Program-made: the position numbers and the translations under genes
Source of the DNA: an uncultured Methylococcaceae bacterium
Lineage (GTDB): Bacteria; Pseudomonadota; Gammaproteobacteria; Methylococcales; Methylococcaceae
Direction of reading: 5' to 3'
Assembly: GCA_903910005.1 (NCBI GenBank)
Contig: CAIVXW010000008.1
Location: 1 to 11,164, forward strand
Length of the DNA stretch: 11,164 bases
In this document: in pieces, positions 1 through 6,322 of the stretch
Layout: every line of letters begins with the position of its first letter
How positions within the stretch are numbered: position 1 is the stretch's first letter
Notes under the pieces: generated by a model
What the model was told of the DNA's origin: nothing
Databases searched by the model: none
What the model saw: only the letters and a program-made list of their open reading frames with translations

Positions 1-926
1 CCTCCGGCATGGCGGCCATCGCCACCACGGCTCTGGGTCTGCTCAAGGCCGGCGATCATGTGGTGTGTTCACGGGGCGTGTTCGGCAACACGGTTCTGCT
101 GTTTCAGAACATTCTGGCCAAATTCGGGGTCACCACCCATTTTGTCAACCTGACCGACGCAGCAGCCTGGGCAGCCGCCATCCGGCCAGAAACCCGCCTG
201 CTGTTTCTGGAGACGCCGTCCAATCCGCTCACCGAAATTGCCGACATCGCCCGCATCGCCGACCTGGCTCATCACCACGGTGCCTGGCTGGCGGTCGACA
301 ACTGCTTTTGCACGCCGGCCCTGCAACGGCCACTGGAACTGGGGGCTGATCTGGTCATTCATTCCGCCACCAAATATCTGGACGGTCAGGGCCGCTGCCT
401 GGGCGGGGCCATTGTCGGCTCCAGAGAATTGCTGGATACAAAAATATACCCCATCCTGAGAACCGCAGGCCCCACCATGAGTCCCTTTAATGCCTGGGTA
501 TTTCTCAAAGGGCTGGAAACCCTGAGCCTCCGCATGAAAGCCCACAGCGATAATGCCCTGCAACTGGCGTTGTGGCTGGAAACCCGACCGGCGGTCAAGC
601 GGGTCTATTATCCGGGGTTGGCCTCCCACCCCCAGCACGCCCTGGCCCTGCGTCAGCAACGCGGTGGCGGGGGTATAGTCAGTTTTGAACTGACCGGTGG
701 CAAAGCGGCCGCCTGGGCACTGATCGACGCGACCCGTATGCTGTCGATTACCGCCAATTTAGGGGATGTCAAAACCACCATCACCCATCCGGCGACCACC
801 ACACACGGTCGCCTGACGCCTGAGGAAAGGGCCTGTGCCGGTATCAGCGACGGGCTGGTACGTATCGCCACGGGCCTTGAACACGTGGAAGACATTAAAA
901 ACGACCTGCAGATGGAAATTTTATGA
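1..926 (+). CDS. metZ: O-succinylhomoserine sulfhydrylase, 5' end cut off by the window
   Basis: PLP enzyme of the Cys/Met metabolism family. It joins O-succinylhomoserine and sulfide to give homocysteine in methionine synthesis, in the cytoplasm. The window opens inside the gene: two in-frame codons (Ser-Gly, from base 3) precede Met at base 9, and SGMAAI is an internal family motif, so that Met is not the start. Roughly 85-95 N-terminal residues are missing compared with the usual ~400. Counting from Met9, the PLP-lysine is K122 in SATKYLDG and the aspartate facing the PLP ring nitrogen is D97 in VDNCF. The LDGQGRCLGG stretch after the lysine is what I recognise as MetZ rather than cystathionine gamma-synthase or beta-lyase; this is family knowledge, not a computed alignment. 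The stop TGA overlaps the ugd start as ATGA, suggesting cotranscription and coupled translation. A close relative such as MetB is the main alternative. Confidence 0.88.
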   Translation, partial: SGMAAIATTALGLLKAGDHVVCSRGVFGNTVLLFQNILAKFGVTTHFVNLTDAAAWAAAIRPETRLLFLETPSNPLTEIADIARIADLAHHHGAWLAVDNCFCTPALQRPLELGADLVIHSATKYLDGQGRCLGGAIVGSRELLDTKIYPILRTAGPTMSPFNAWVFLKGLETLSLRMKAHSDNALQLALWLETRPAVKRVYYPGLASHPQHALALRQQRGGGGIVSFELTGGKAAAWALIDATRMLSITANLGDVKTTITHPATTTHGRLTPEERACAGISDGLVRIATGLEHVEDIKNDLQMEIL

Positions 927-2254
927 AAGTATCCGTATTTGGTTCCGGTTATGTCGGTCTGGTGACCGGTGCCTGTCTTGCCGAAGTCGGCAATGAAGTC
1001 CTGTGTATCGACATTGATCCCTCCAAGATCGAGCGATTGAATCAGGGCGATATCCCCATCCATGAACCCGGCCTTGACGTGATCGTCCGCCGCAACATGG
1101 CGTCCGGTCGGCTGCGGTTTACCACCGATGTCGATCAGGCCGTGGAACACGGTTTGTTTCAGTTTATTGCGGTGGGAACCCCCCCGGATGAAGACGGCTC
1201 CGCCGATTTGCAATACGTGCTGGCGGTGGCTCGCAGCATCGGCGAACGCCTGGAGGATTATCGGGTGGTAGTCAATAAATCGACCGTACCGGTAGGAACC
1301 GCAGACAGGGTCAGGGATGCCATCAACACCGTGCTGCAGCAACGCCAGAAAAAAGTCGAATTCGATGTGGTTTCCAACCCGGAATTTCTCAAGGAAGGAG
1401 CCGCCATTGAAGATTTCATGAAACCGGATCGCATCATCGTGGGTACGGACAATCCGCGTACCACGGAATTGCTCAGGGCTCTCTACGCCCCCTTCAATCG
1501 CAACCACGATCGTCTGGTCTGTATGGACATCCGTTCCGCCGAGCTGACCAAGTATGCCGCCAATGCCATGCTGGCTACCAAGATCAGTTTCATGAACGAA
1601 CTGGCCAACCTGGCCGAACGGCTGGGGGCAGACATTGAGAAAGTCCGCCTCGGCATCGGCTCCGATCCACGCATCGGCTACCATTTCATCTACCCCGGCT
1701 GCGGTTATGGCGGCTCCTGTTTTCCCAAGGACGTCAAGGCTCTGGCGCATACGGCCCGCGACAGCGGCTACAGCGCAGAATTATTGCAGGCGGTGGAGTC
1801 GGTAAACGGACGGCAGAAACAGCGTCTGGTGCAAAAAATAACCGACTATTTCCGGGGAGAACTGGCGGGCAAGGTCTTCGCCCTGTGGGGACTGGCCTTC
1901 AAGCCCAACACCGACGACATGCGTGATGCCTCCAGTCGGGTGGTGATGGAAGCCCTGTGGGCACACGGTGCCACGGTCAGGGCCCATGATCCGGTGGCCA
2001 TGCGGGAGGCTCGTCGGCTCTACCCGGATCAAACCGGATTGATATTGTGCGACACCCCGGAAGAAACCCTGCAAGGGGCCAGTGCCCTCATCATCGTGAC
2101 CGAGTGGAATGTGTTCCGCAGCCCGGATTTCGATCTGCTCAAAACCAGTCTGGCCTATCCGGTGATCTTCGATGGCCGCAACCTCTATGATCCGGTTCGC
2201 ATGGAAGCCCTGGGCTTTGATTACTACGGCATAGGCCGCGGCAAATCCGGTTAA
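923..2254 (+). CDS. ugd: UDP-glucose 6-dehydrogenase
   Basis: Oxidises UDP-glucose twice with NAD+ to UDP-glucuronate, a cytoplasmic precursor of exopolysaccharide, capsule and LPS sugars. The protein is 443 residues, usual for bacterial Ugd/TuaD enzymes. The N-terminal Rossmann motif GSGYVGL lies at residues 7-13, STVPVGT at 120-126 and NPEFLKEG at 152-159. The central-domain lysine is K210 in ELTKYAANA, and the catalytic cysteine is C266 in GCGYGGSCFPKD. The C-terminal UDP-binding domain carries WGLAFKPNTDDMRDA and ends near FDGRNLYDP. All key residues are present. The start ATG overlaps the metZ stop by four bases and has only a weak GGA upstream, so translational coupling to metZ is likely. 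A GDP-mannose dehydrogenase would be the alternative, but the motifs favour UDP-glucose. No polysaccharide cluster is visible here, so the product's final use is unknown. Confidence 0.95.
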   Translation: MKVSVFGSGYVGLVTGACLAEVGNEVLCIDIDPSKIERLNQGDIPIHEPGLDVIVRRNMASGRLRFTTDVDQAVEHGLFQFIAVGTPPDEDGSADLQYVLAVARSIGERLEDYRVVVNKSTVPVGTADRVRDAINTVLQQRQKKVEFDVVSNPEFLKEGAAIEDFMKPDRIIVGTDNPRTTELLRALYAPFNRNHDRLVCMDIRSAELTKYAANAMLATKISFMNELANLAERLGADIEKVRLGIGSDPRIGYHFIYPGCGYGGSCFPKDVKALAHTARDSGYSAELLQAVESVNGRQKQRLVQKITDYFRGELAGKVFALWGLAFKPNTDDMRDASSRVVMEALWAHGATVRAHDPVAMREARRLYPDQTGLILCDTPEETLQGASALIIVTEWNVFRSPDFDLLKTSLAYPVIFDGRNLYDPVRMEALGFDYYGIGRGKSG

Positions 2255-2263
2255 GGCCGGATT
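2244..2263. terminator. Small palindrome across the two convergent stop codons
   Basis: AATCCGG (2244-2250) and CCGGATT (2257-2263) form a perfect 7-bp stem with a 6-base loop. It covers the ugd stop (2252-2254) and reaches into the stop of the opposing gene (2262-2264). Being symmetric, it could slow transcription from both sides. No T-run follows on either strand, so it is not a convincing intrinsic terminator and may be chance. Confidence 0.3.
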
Positions 2264-3191
2264 ATTCCGCCGCCATCATGGCCCTGACATGCGCTGCCAC
2301 CGACGCGGTCAGGGCGTCCAGTTGATACCCCCCCTCCAGTACCGACACCAGGCGACCGGCAGCGTGGCGTGCCGCCACCGCCAGTAATTCGCGGGTAATC
2401 CAGCCAAAATCGGCCTCCAGCAGGTTCAGTTCAGCCAGCGGATCGTCCCGATGACCATCGAAACCGGCAGAAACCAACACCAGTTGCGGGGCAAACCGCT
2501 CCAGGGCGGGCAGGATATGTTCGCTGACTGCGGCCCTGAAACAGGTGGAGTCACACCCGCCCGGCAATGGCACATTGACGATGTTGCCGCTGCCGGTCTC
2601 CCGGGCTGATCCGGTGCCCGGATACCAGGGAAACTGGTGGGTGGAGGCATACAAAACCTCGGGTCTGTGATAAAACGCGGCCTGGGTACCGTTGCCGTGA
2701 TGTACATCAAAATCCACGATAGCCACCCGGTGAATCGCATACTTGCCCAGGGCATGGGCGGCTGCGATGGCAACGTTGTTGAACAGGCAGAAGCCCATGG
2801 CCTGATCGGGTTCGGCATGGTGTCCGGGCGGACGCACGGCACAGAAGGCATTGACCCGCTTTTGTGCAAAAACGGCATCCACTGCACAACACACCGCGCC
2901 AACGGCGTACAGGGCAGCGTCCAGTGAACCCGGCGAGAGAGGGGTGTCCGCATCCAGGGCGACCAGCCCCCGCACCGGCAGGCTGTTGCATACCCGCTCA
3001 ATATGGGCCGGAGTATGGATCAATGCCAGTTGCTCACGTGTTGCCCGGATCGCCTCCCGGTATTCGAGGGCGGCGAACTCAGGCTGTTGCAGGCGGGCGT
3101 TAATGGCACGCAACCGCCCGGCAGATTCGGGATGGTGATTCCCGGTATCATGGGCGAGACAGGCCGACGGCGAATAATACAGGGTAGTCAT
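2262..3191 (-). CDS. Histone deacetylase / acetylpolyamine amidohydrolase family zinc hydrolase
   Basis: A 309-residue protein with the arginase/deacetylase fold, expected to cleave acetyl (or similar acyl) groups from an amine with a bound metal, usually zinc, in the cytoplasm. The N-terminal HPESAGRL motif is at 20-27. The paired histidines H124-H125 sit in RPPGHHAEP. Likely metal ligands, by analogy with HDAC8, are D162 and H164 in DFDVHHGNGT (160-169) and D245 in SAGFDGH. The transition-state tyrosine is Y289 in LEGGYQL. The catalytic set is complete, so an active enzyme is expected. The EGGY form resembles class II HDAC and bacterial amidohydrolases rather than AcuC. The substrate (acetylpolyamine, acetyl-lysine protein or other acylamine) cannot be told from sequence. 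The gene is convergent with ugd and divergent from acnB, so probably transcribed alone. No strong ribosome-binding site precedes the ATG, but the family N-terminus supports this start. Confidence 0.9.
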   Translation of the reverse strand: MTTLYYSPSACLAHDTGNHHPESAGRLRAINARLQQPEFAALEYREAIRATREQLALIHTPAHIERVCNSLPVRGLVALDADTPLSPGSLDAALYAVGAVCCAVDAVFAQKRVNAFCAVRPPGHHAEPDQAMGFCLFNNVAIAAAHALGKYAIHRVAIVDFDVHHGNGTQAAFYHRPEVLYASTHQFPWYPGTGSARETGSGNIVNVPLPGGCDSTCFRAAVSEHILPALERFAPQLVLVSAGFDGHRDDPLAELNLLEADFGWITRELLAVAARHAAGRLVSVLEGGYQLDALTASVAAHVRAMMAAE

Positions 3192-3267
3192 GGCACGATT
3201 CGGGCTAAATCAACGTCAGTTCGGTTAAGGGCCGGGTGAGTGGTCATTGGTGAATAGCGAATGGTAT

Positions 3268-3290
3268 GCCGGGAGCGCGGCCCTCCTGGC
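3268..3290. repeat. GC-rich hairpin in the core of the repeat element
   Basis: GCCGGGAG (3268-3275) can pair with CTCCTGGC (3283-3290) around the 7-base loop CGCGGCC, giving an 8-bp stem with one G-T wobble on the plus-strand RNA. Its 5' arm shares bases with the 9-bp inverted repeat, so the two structures are alternatives. No T-run follows, so I do not call it a terminator. Confidence 0.4.
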
Positions 3291-3336
3291 GGCAGGTGGC
3301 GAGTGAGTACGGCATACCCACCCGCATCCATGCCCC

Positions 3337-3399
3337 CATTGGCTATTGGCCATTCGCCATTCGCCATTCGCCATTCGCCATTCGCCATTCGCCATTCGC
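3337..3399. repeat. Tandem heptamer array, nine units of the CATTCGC family
   Basis: Nine adjacent 7-base units run without a gap. The first two are variant (CATTGGC, TATTGGC) and the next seven are identical copies of CATTCGC (3351-3399). The opposite strand reads GCGAATG. Seven perfect copies indicate recent expansion by slippage, so copy number probably varies between strains. The array ends about 80 bases before the acnB start, within reach of its promoter region. Confidence 0.95.
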
Positions 3400-3467
3400 C
3401 TCATGCCGAATTCACGTTAAATGACTGGTTTCCGCCACTGTACCCGCAAATTTCAACCCAATACAAG

Positions 3468-3472
3468 AAGGA
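3468..3472 (+). promoter_or_regulatory. Ribosome-binding site fixing the acnB start
   Basis: AAGGA lies 8 bases before the ATG at 3481. An in-frame ATG at 3421 is also possible, but it has no Shine-Dalgarno sequence and would add 20 residues unlike any AcnB N-terminus. MLKEYRQ at 3481 matches the family start. Confidence 0.85.
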
Positions 3473-3480
3473 AAAACAAC

Positions 3481-6036
3481 ATGCTCAAAGAATACAGACA
3501 GAACGCTGCCGAACGGGCAGCCCTGGGTATCGTCCCGCAACCGCTTGATCCGGTCATGACGGCAGCCCTGGTTGAATCGTTGAAAGCCCCGCCTGCGGGC
3601 GAGGAAGCCTTTTTGCTGGAACTCCTGTCCAGCCGCATTCCTGCCGGCGTGGACGAAGCCGCCTACATCAAGGCCGGGTTCCTGGCCGCCGTGGCCCGGG
3701 GCGAAACCGTATCGCCGCTGATCAGTTGTGCCGAGGCGACCCGTCTGCTGGCGACGATGGTGGGCGGCTACAATGTCCAGCCCCTGATTGAATTGCTGGA
3801 GAACCCTGAACTGGGGAGCCTGGCGGCAGAGGGCTTGTGCCACACCCTGCTGATTTTCGATGCCTTCCACGATGTAGCCAGCAAAGCCGCCGCCGGCAAT
3901 GTCCATGCCCGCCGGGTGCTGGAGTCCTGGGCTGAGGCGGAGTGGTTTACCCACCGCCCGGCCGTACCGGATTGCCTGACCGTGACGGTGTTCAAGGTTC
4001 CGGGGGAAATCAACACCGATGACCTGTCACCCGCCCAGGATGCCTGGTCACGCCCTGACATTCCCCTGCATGCGAAGGCCATGCTGAAAGTTCCCCGCGA
4101 AGGCGTGACCGATGCGGCCCGCCAGATTGCCGAACTGCAACAACAGGGGTGGCCGGTGGCCTTTGTCGGCGATGTGGTAGGAACCGGTTCCTCCCGCAAA
4201 TCGGCCACCAACTCGGTGCTGTGGTACATCGGTGCGGATATTCCTTACGTACCCAACAAGCGGGTCGGCGGGGTGTGCATCGGCGGCAAGATCGCGCCGA
4301 TTTTCTTCAATACCATGGAAGATTCAGGGGCTCTGCCGCTGGAATGCGACGTCAACGGTCTCAATACCGGCGATGTCATTGATATCCTCCCCTACGAAGG
4401 CCTCATCCGGCGTCATGCCGACGGGGAGGTACTGAGCCGGTTCAGCCTGAAAAATGACATCCTGCTGGACGAGGTTCGGGCAGGGGGCCGCATCAATCTC
4501 ATCATTGGACGGGGACTGACCGACCGTACCCGCAAGGCACTGGGATTACCGCCGTCGACGGTATTTCGTCGCCCCGAAGACCCGGTCAGCAGCAACAAGG
4601 GCTTCACCCTGGCCCAGAAAATGGTAGGACGGGCCTGCGGCGTAGCCGGTGTCCGTCCCGGAACCTACTGCGAACCCCAGATGACCACCGTGGGTTCACA
4701 GGACACCACAGGCCCCATGACCCGGGATGAATTGAAGGACCTGGCCTGCCTTGGCTTCTCGGCGGATCTGGTCATGCAGTCCTTCTGTCATACTGCCGCC
4801 TACCCCAAACCGGTGGATGTAGCGGTGCATCACTCGCTGCCCGATTTCATCATGACCCGGGGCGGAGTGTCATTGCGGCCAGGCGACGGGGTGATCCACT
4901 CCTGGCTGAACCGCATGCTGCTGCCCGATACCGTCGGCACCGGTGGCGATTCCCACACCCGTTTTCCGATTGGCATTTCCTTCCCGGCGGGTTCCGGACT
5001 GGTCGCGTTCGCCGCTGCCACCGGCATCATGCCGCTCGACATGCCCGAATCGGTGCTGGTTCGTTTCAAGGGGCACATGCAACCCGGCATCACCCTGCGC
5101 GATCTGGTACACGCCATTCCCTACGTGGCATTGCAGCAGGGCTTGCTGACCCTGGAAAAAAAGGGCAAAAAAAACGTATTCTCCGGACGCATCCTGGAAA
5201 TTGAAGGCCTGCCTGACCTCAAAATAGAGCAGGCCTTTGAACTGGCCGACGCCTCGGCAGAGCGTTCGGCAGCCGCCTGTACCGTGCGTTTGAACCGGGA
5301 GCCGGTGGAAGAATACCTGCGCTCCAACTGCGCCCTGCTGAACTGGATGATTGCCGAAGGGTATGGCGATGCCAGAACCCTGCAACGCCGGATCGACAGC
5401 ATGAAGGCCTGGCTGGCCGCGCCAATCCTGCTGGAGCCGGATGCCGATGCCGAATACCACACCGTCATCGAGATTGACCTTGACACCCTCCACGAACCCC
5501 TGCTGTGTTGCCCCAACGACCCGGACGATGTCAAGCCGTTGTCGGCGGTAGCCGGTGACCGGGTCGATGAGGTATTTCTGGGATCGTGCATGACCAACAT
5601 CGGTCATTTCCGGGCGGCGGGCAAAATTCTTGAACAAGCCGACCGGGCGGTTCCCGGACGCCTGTGGATCGTACCGCCCACGCGGATGGATCAGGCCGAA
5701 CTGACCGCAGAAGGCCTGTACGGAACCTATGGCAAGGCAGGGGCACGCACCGAGGTGCCGGGGTGTTCACTCTGCATGGGCAACCAGGCCCGGGTGGCCG
5801 ACAATGCCACCGTGGTTTCCACCTCCACCCGCAATTTCCCCAACCGCATGGGAGCCGGTGCCAACGTCTACCTGGCCTCTGCTGAAGTATCGGCCGTGTG
5901 TTCGGTACTGGGACGTATCCCGACTCTGGACGAATACCGGCAACACGCCGGACTGCTGGAGATTAAACCGGAAGATACCTACCGTTATCTCAATTTCGAT
6001 CAGATGACGGACTATCAAACCCGCTCAGCCGCCTGA
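3481..6036 (+). CDS. acnB: Aconitate hydratase B (bifunctional aconitase / 2-methylisocitrate dehydratase)
   Basis: A [4Fe-4S] enzyme that interconverts citrate and isocitrate through cis-aconitate in the TCA cycle. AcnB enzymes commonly also hydrate 2-methylaconitate, and in enteric bacteria the apo-form binds mRNA. The 851 residues are close to the ~865 of E. coli AcnB. The order is the AcnB one: an N-terminal HEAT-like domain, then the swivel domain (EINTDDLSPAQDAW, GTGSSRKSATN, NKRVGGVCIGGKIAPIF), then the catalytic domains. Predicted cluster ligands are C703 in GSCMTN and C762 and C765 in GCSLCMG. All three sit exactly seven residues before the E. coli positions I recall (710, 769, 772), which supports both start and intactness. 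The ATG at 3481 is chosen for its ribosome-binding site. The gene appears to stand alone, with a repeat element upstream and a palindrome downstream; I see no convincing sigma-70 promoter between repeat and start. Confidence 0.97.
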   Translation: MLKEYRQNAAERAALGIVPQPLDPVMTAALVESLKAPPAGEEAFLLELLSSRIPAGVDEAAYIKAGFLAAVARGETVSPLISCAEATRLLATMVGGYNVQPLIELLENPELGSLAAEGLCHTLLIFDAFHDVASKAAAGNVHARRVLESWAEAEWFTHRPAVPDCLTVTVFKVPGEINTDDLSPAQDAWSRPDIPLHAKAMLKVPREGVTDAARQIAELQQQGWPVAFVGDVVGTGSSRKSATNSVLWYIGADIPYVPNKRVGGVCIGGKIAPIFFNTMEDSGALPLECDVNGLNTGDVIDILPYEGLIRRHADGEVLSRFSLKNDILLDEVRAGGRINLIIGRGLTDRTRKALGLPPSTVFRRPEDPVSSNKGFTLAQKMVGRACGVAGVRPGTYCEPQMTTVGSQDTTGPMTRDELKDLACLGFSADLVMQSFCHTAAYPKPVDVAVHHSLPDFIMTRGGVSLRPGDGVIHSWLNRMLLPDTVGTGGDSHTRFPIGISFPAGSGLVAFAAATGIMPLDMPESVLVRFKGHMQPGITLRDLVHAIPYVALQQGLLTLEKKGKKNVFSGRILEIEGLPDLKIEQAFELADASAERSAAACTVRLNREPVEEYLRSNCALLNWMIAEGYGDARTLQRRIDSMKAWLAAPILLEPDADAEYHTVIEIDLDTLHEPLLCCPNDPDDVKPLSAVAGDRVDEVFLGSCMTNIGHFRAAGKILEQADRAVPGRLWIVPPTRMDQAELTAEGLYGTYGKAGARTEVPGCSLCMGNQARVADNATVVSTSTRNFPNRMGAGANVYLASAEVSAVCSVLGRIPTLDEYRQHAGLLEIKPEDTYRYLNFDQMTDYQTRSAA

Positions 6037-6231
6037 ACCGGGGACGCCTGTTTTGTTTGGTTTAAGGCGACAATCCCCCCGTCGCTGACATTTCGGGGCA
6101 AGAGCCAGAGACTCGGGGTCAGACTGAAAACTGACCCCTTTCAGGCAAAAATGACACCCACCGCCCGGGCCATCTGATCGCGGGTACTGGTTTCCGGCCC
6201 CGCATTCATCCGGCGCGAACAGTATTTCCAC
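6037..6231. other. Non-coding stretch between acnB and the argD promoter
   Basis: Bases after the acnB stop contain CGCCT (6045-6049) and AGGCG (6065-6069) around a 15-base loop, flanked by GGGGA and TCCCC with a 4-base bulge. This is a possible imperfect stem with no T-run. The clear palindrome at 6115-6138 is listed separately. The right part (6141-6231) has an open minus-strand frame discussed in the findings. I see no tRNA and no recognisable gene. Confidence 0.5.
6115..6141 (+). terminator. Perfect 8-bp palindrome downstream of acnB, possible terminator
   Basis: GGGGTCAG (6115-6122) and CTGACCCC (6131-6138) form a perfect 8-bp stem with the loop ACTGAAAA, followed by only three T on the plus strand. 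It begins 78 bases after the acnB stop and could end or protect that transcript. The short T-run makes termination uncertain. The GGGGTCAG core also resembles dispersed palindromic repeats of gammaproteobacteria, so it may be a REP-like unit instead. Confidence 0.45.
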
Positions 6232-6259
6232 TTGTTTAAGCCTGTATTTTTACTATAAT
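6232..6259 (+). promoter_or_regulatory. Sigma-70 promoter upstream of argD with GC-rich discriminator
   Basis: A TTGTTT -35 box (6232-6237) and a perfect TATAAT -10 box (6254-6259) are 16 bases apart. The following bases make TATAATGCGCC, as in the enteric rRNA P1 promoters I recall, whose GC-rich discriminator underlies stringent control. Transcription should start near 6266-6268, shortly before the hairpin at 6278. This is the best promoter in the window and points at argD-argF-pepN. Confidence 0.8.
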
Positions 6260-6277
6260 GCGCCGCCATTTCACCAG

Positions 6278-6308
6278 GGCAGTCTCATGACTGCCTTTTT
6301 TCTTTTTT
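6278..6308 (+). terminator. Intrinsic terminator inside the argD leader (possible attenuator)
   Basis: GGCAGTC (6278-6284) and GACTGCC (6289-6295) form a perfect 7-bp stem with the loop TCAT. It is followed by six T, one C and six T (6296-6308). This is a textbook factor-independent terminator on the plus strand. It lies 18 bases after the -10 box and 14 bases before the argD start codon, so it would truncate transcripts from that promoter to about 35-40 bases. It may alternatively serve as a late stop for acnB read-through, but the promoter between them argues for a leader role. Confidence 0.85.
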
Positions 6309-6313
6309 GGGGA
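6309..6313 (+). promoter_or_regulatory. Ribosome-binding site of argD, abutting the terminator T-tract
   Basis: GGGGA begins at the base after the last T of the terminator tail and is 9 bases from the ATG at 6323. It supports the first Met over the second in-frame ATG five codons later. Its position means the ribosome site and the terminator end are next to each other on the leader. Confidence 0.75.
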
Positions 6314-6322
6314 TAAGCCATT

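Larger units (their letters stand above)
3241..3399. repeat. Inverted-repeat (MITE-like) intergenic element with heptamer arrays
   Basis: This element fills most of the gap between the deacetylase gene and acnB. On the left, bases 3241-3268 read as degenerate heptamers (TGGTCAT, TGGTGAA, TAGCGAA, TGGTATG). On the right the same family appears inverted. The left segment 3246-3264 matches the reverse complement of 3336-3354 at 15 of 19 positions, by my hand count. Just inside, GGTATGCCG (3263-3271) and CGGCATACC (3310-3318) form a perfect 9-bp inverted repeat. The whole could fold as a long interrupted hairpin. No transposase or clear target-site duplication is visible, so mobility is inference. 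Confidence 0.6.

Noticed and set aside
653..1750. Long minus-strand open frame (365 codons) opposite metZ and ugd
   Set aside because: It is the complement of two well-supported genes, has no family motifs, and such frames are expected opposite GC-rich coding sequence. The same holds for the long minus frames opposite acnB, argD, argF and pepN.
3188..3388. A 66-codon minus-strand frame beginning MANGEWRMANGEW
   Set aside because: Its first part is only the heptamer array read as protein, the rest crosses the repeat core, and it overlaps the start of the deacetylase gene. Such repeat translations are common false genes.
3337..3399. Heptamer array as a CRISPR array
   Set aside because: Units are 7 bases with no spacers between them, and no cas gene is present.
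3421..3480. Upstream in-frame ATG as the acnB start
   Set aside because: No ribosome-binding site and 20 extra residues unlike AcnB; the ATG at 3481 has AAGGA at the right distance and the family N-terminus.
3400..3480. Sigma-70 promoter directly before acnB
   Set aside because: TTCACG at 3411 could be a -35, but no acceptable -10 box lies 16-18 bases downstream.
6240..6257. Possible ArgR (ARG box) operator overlapping the argD promoter
   Set aside because: TGTAT-TTTT-ACTAT shares the T/A-rich centre but few of the defining bases of TGAAT-N4-ATTCA, and the match comes mainly from the promoter's own A/T content.
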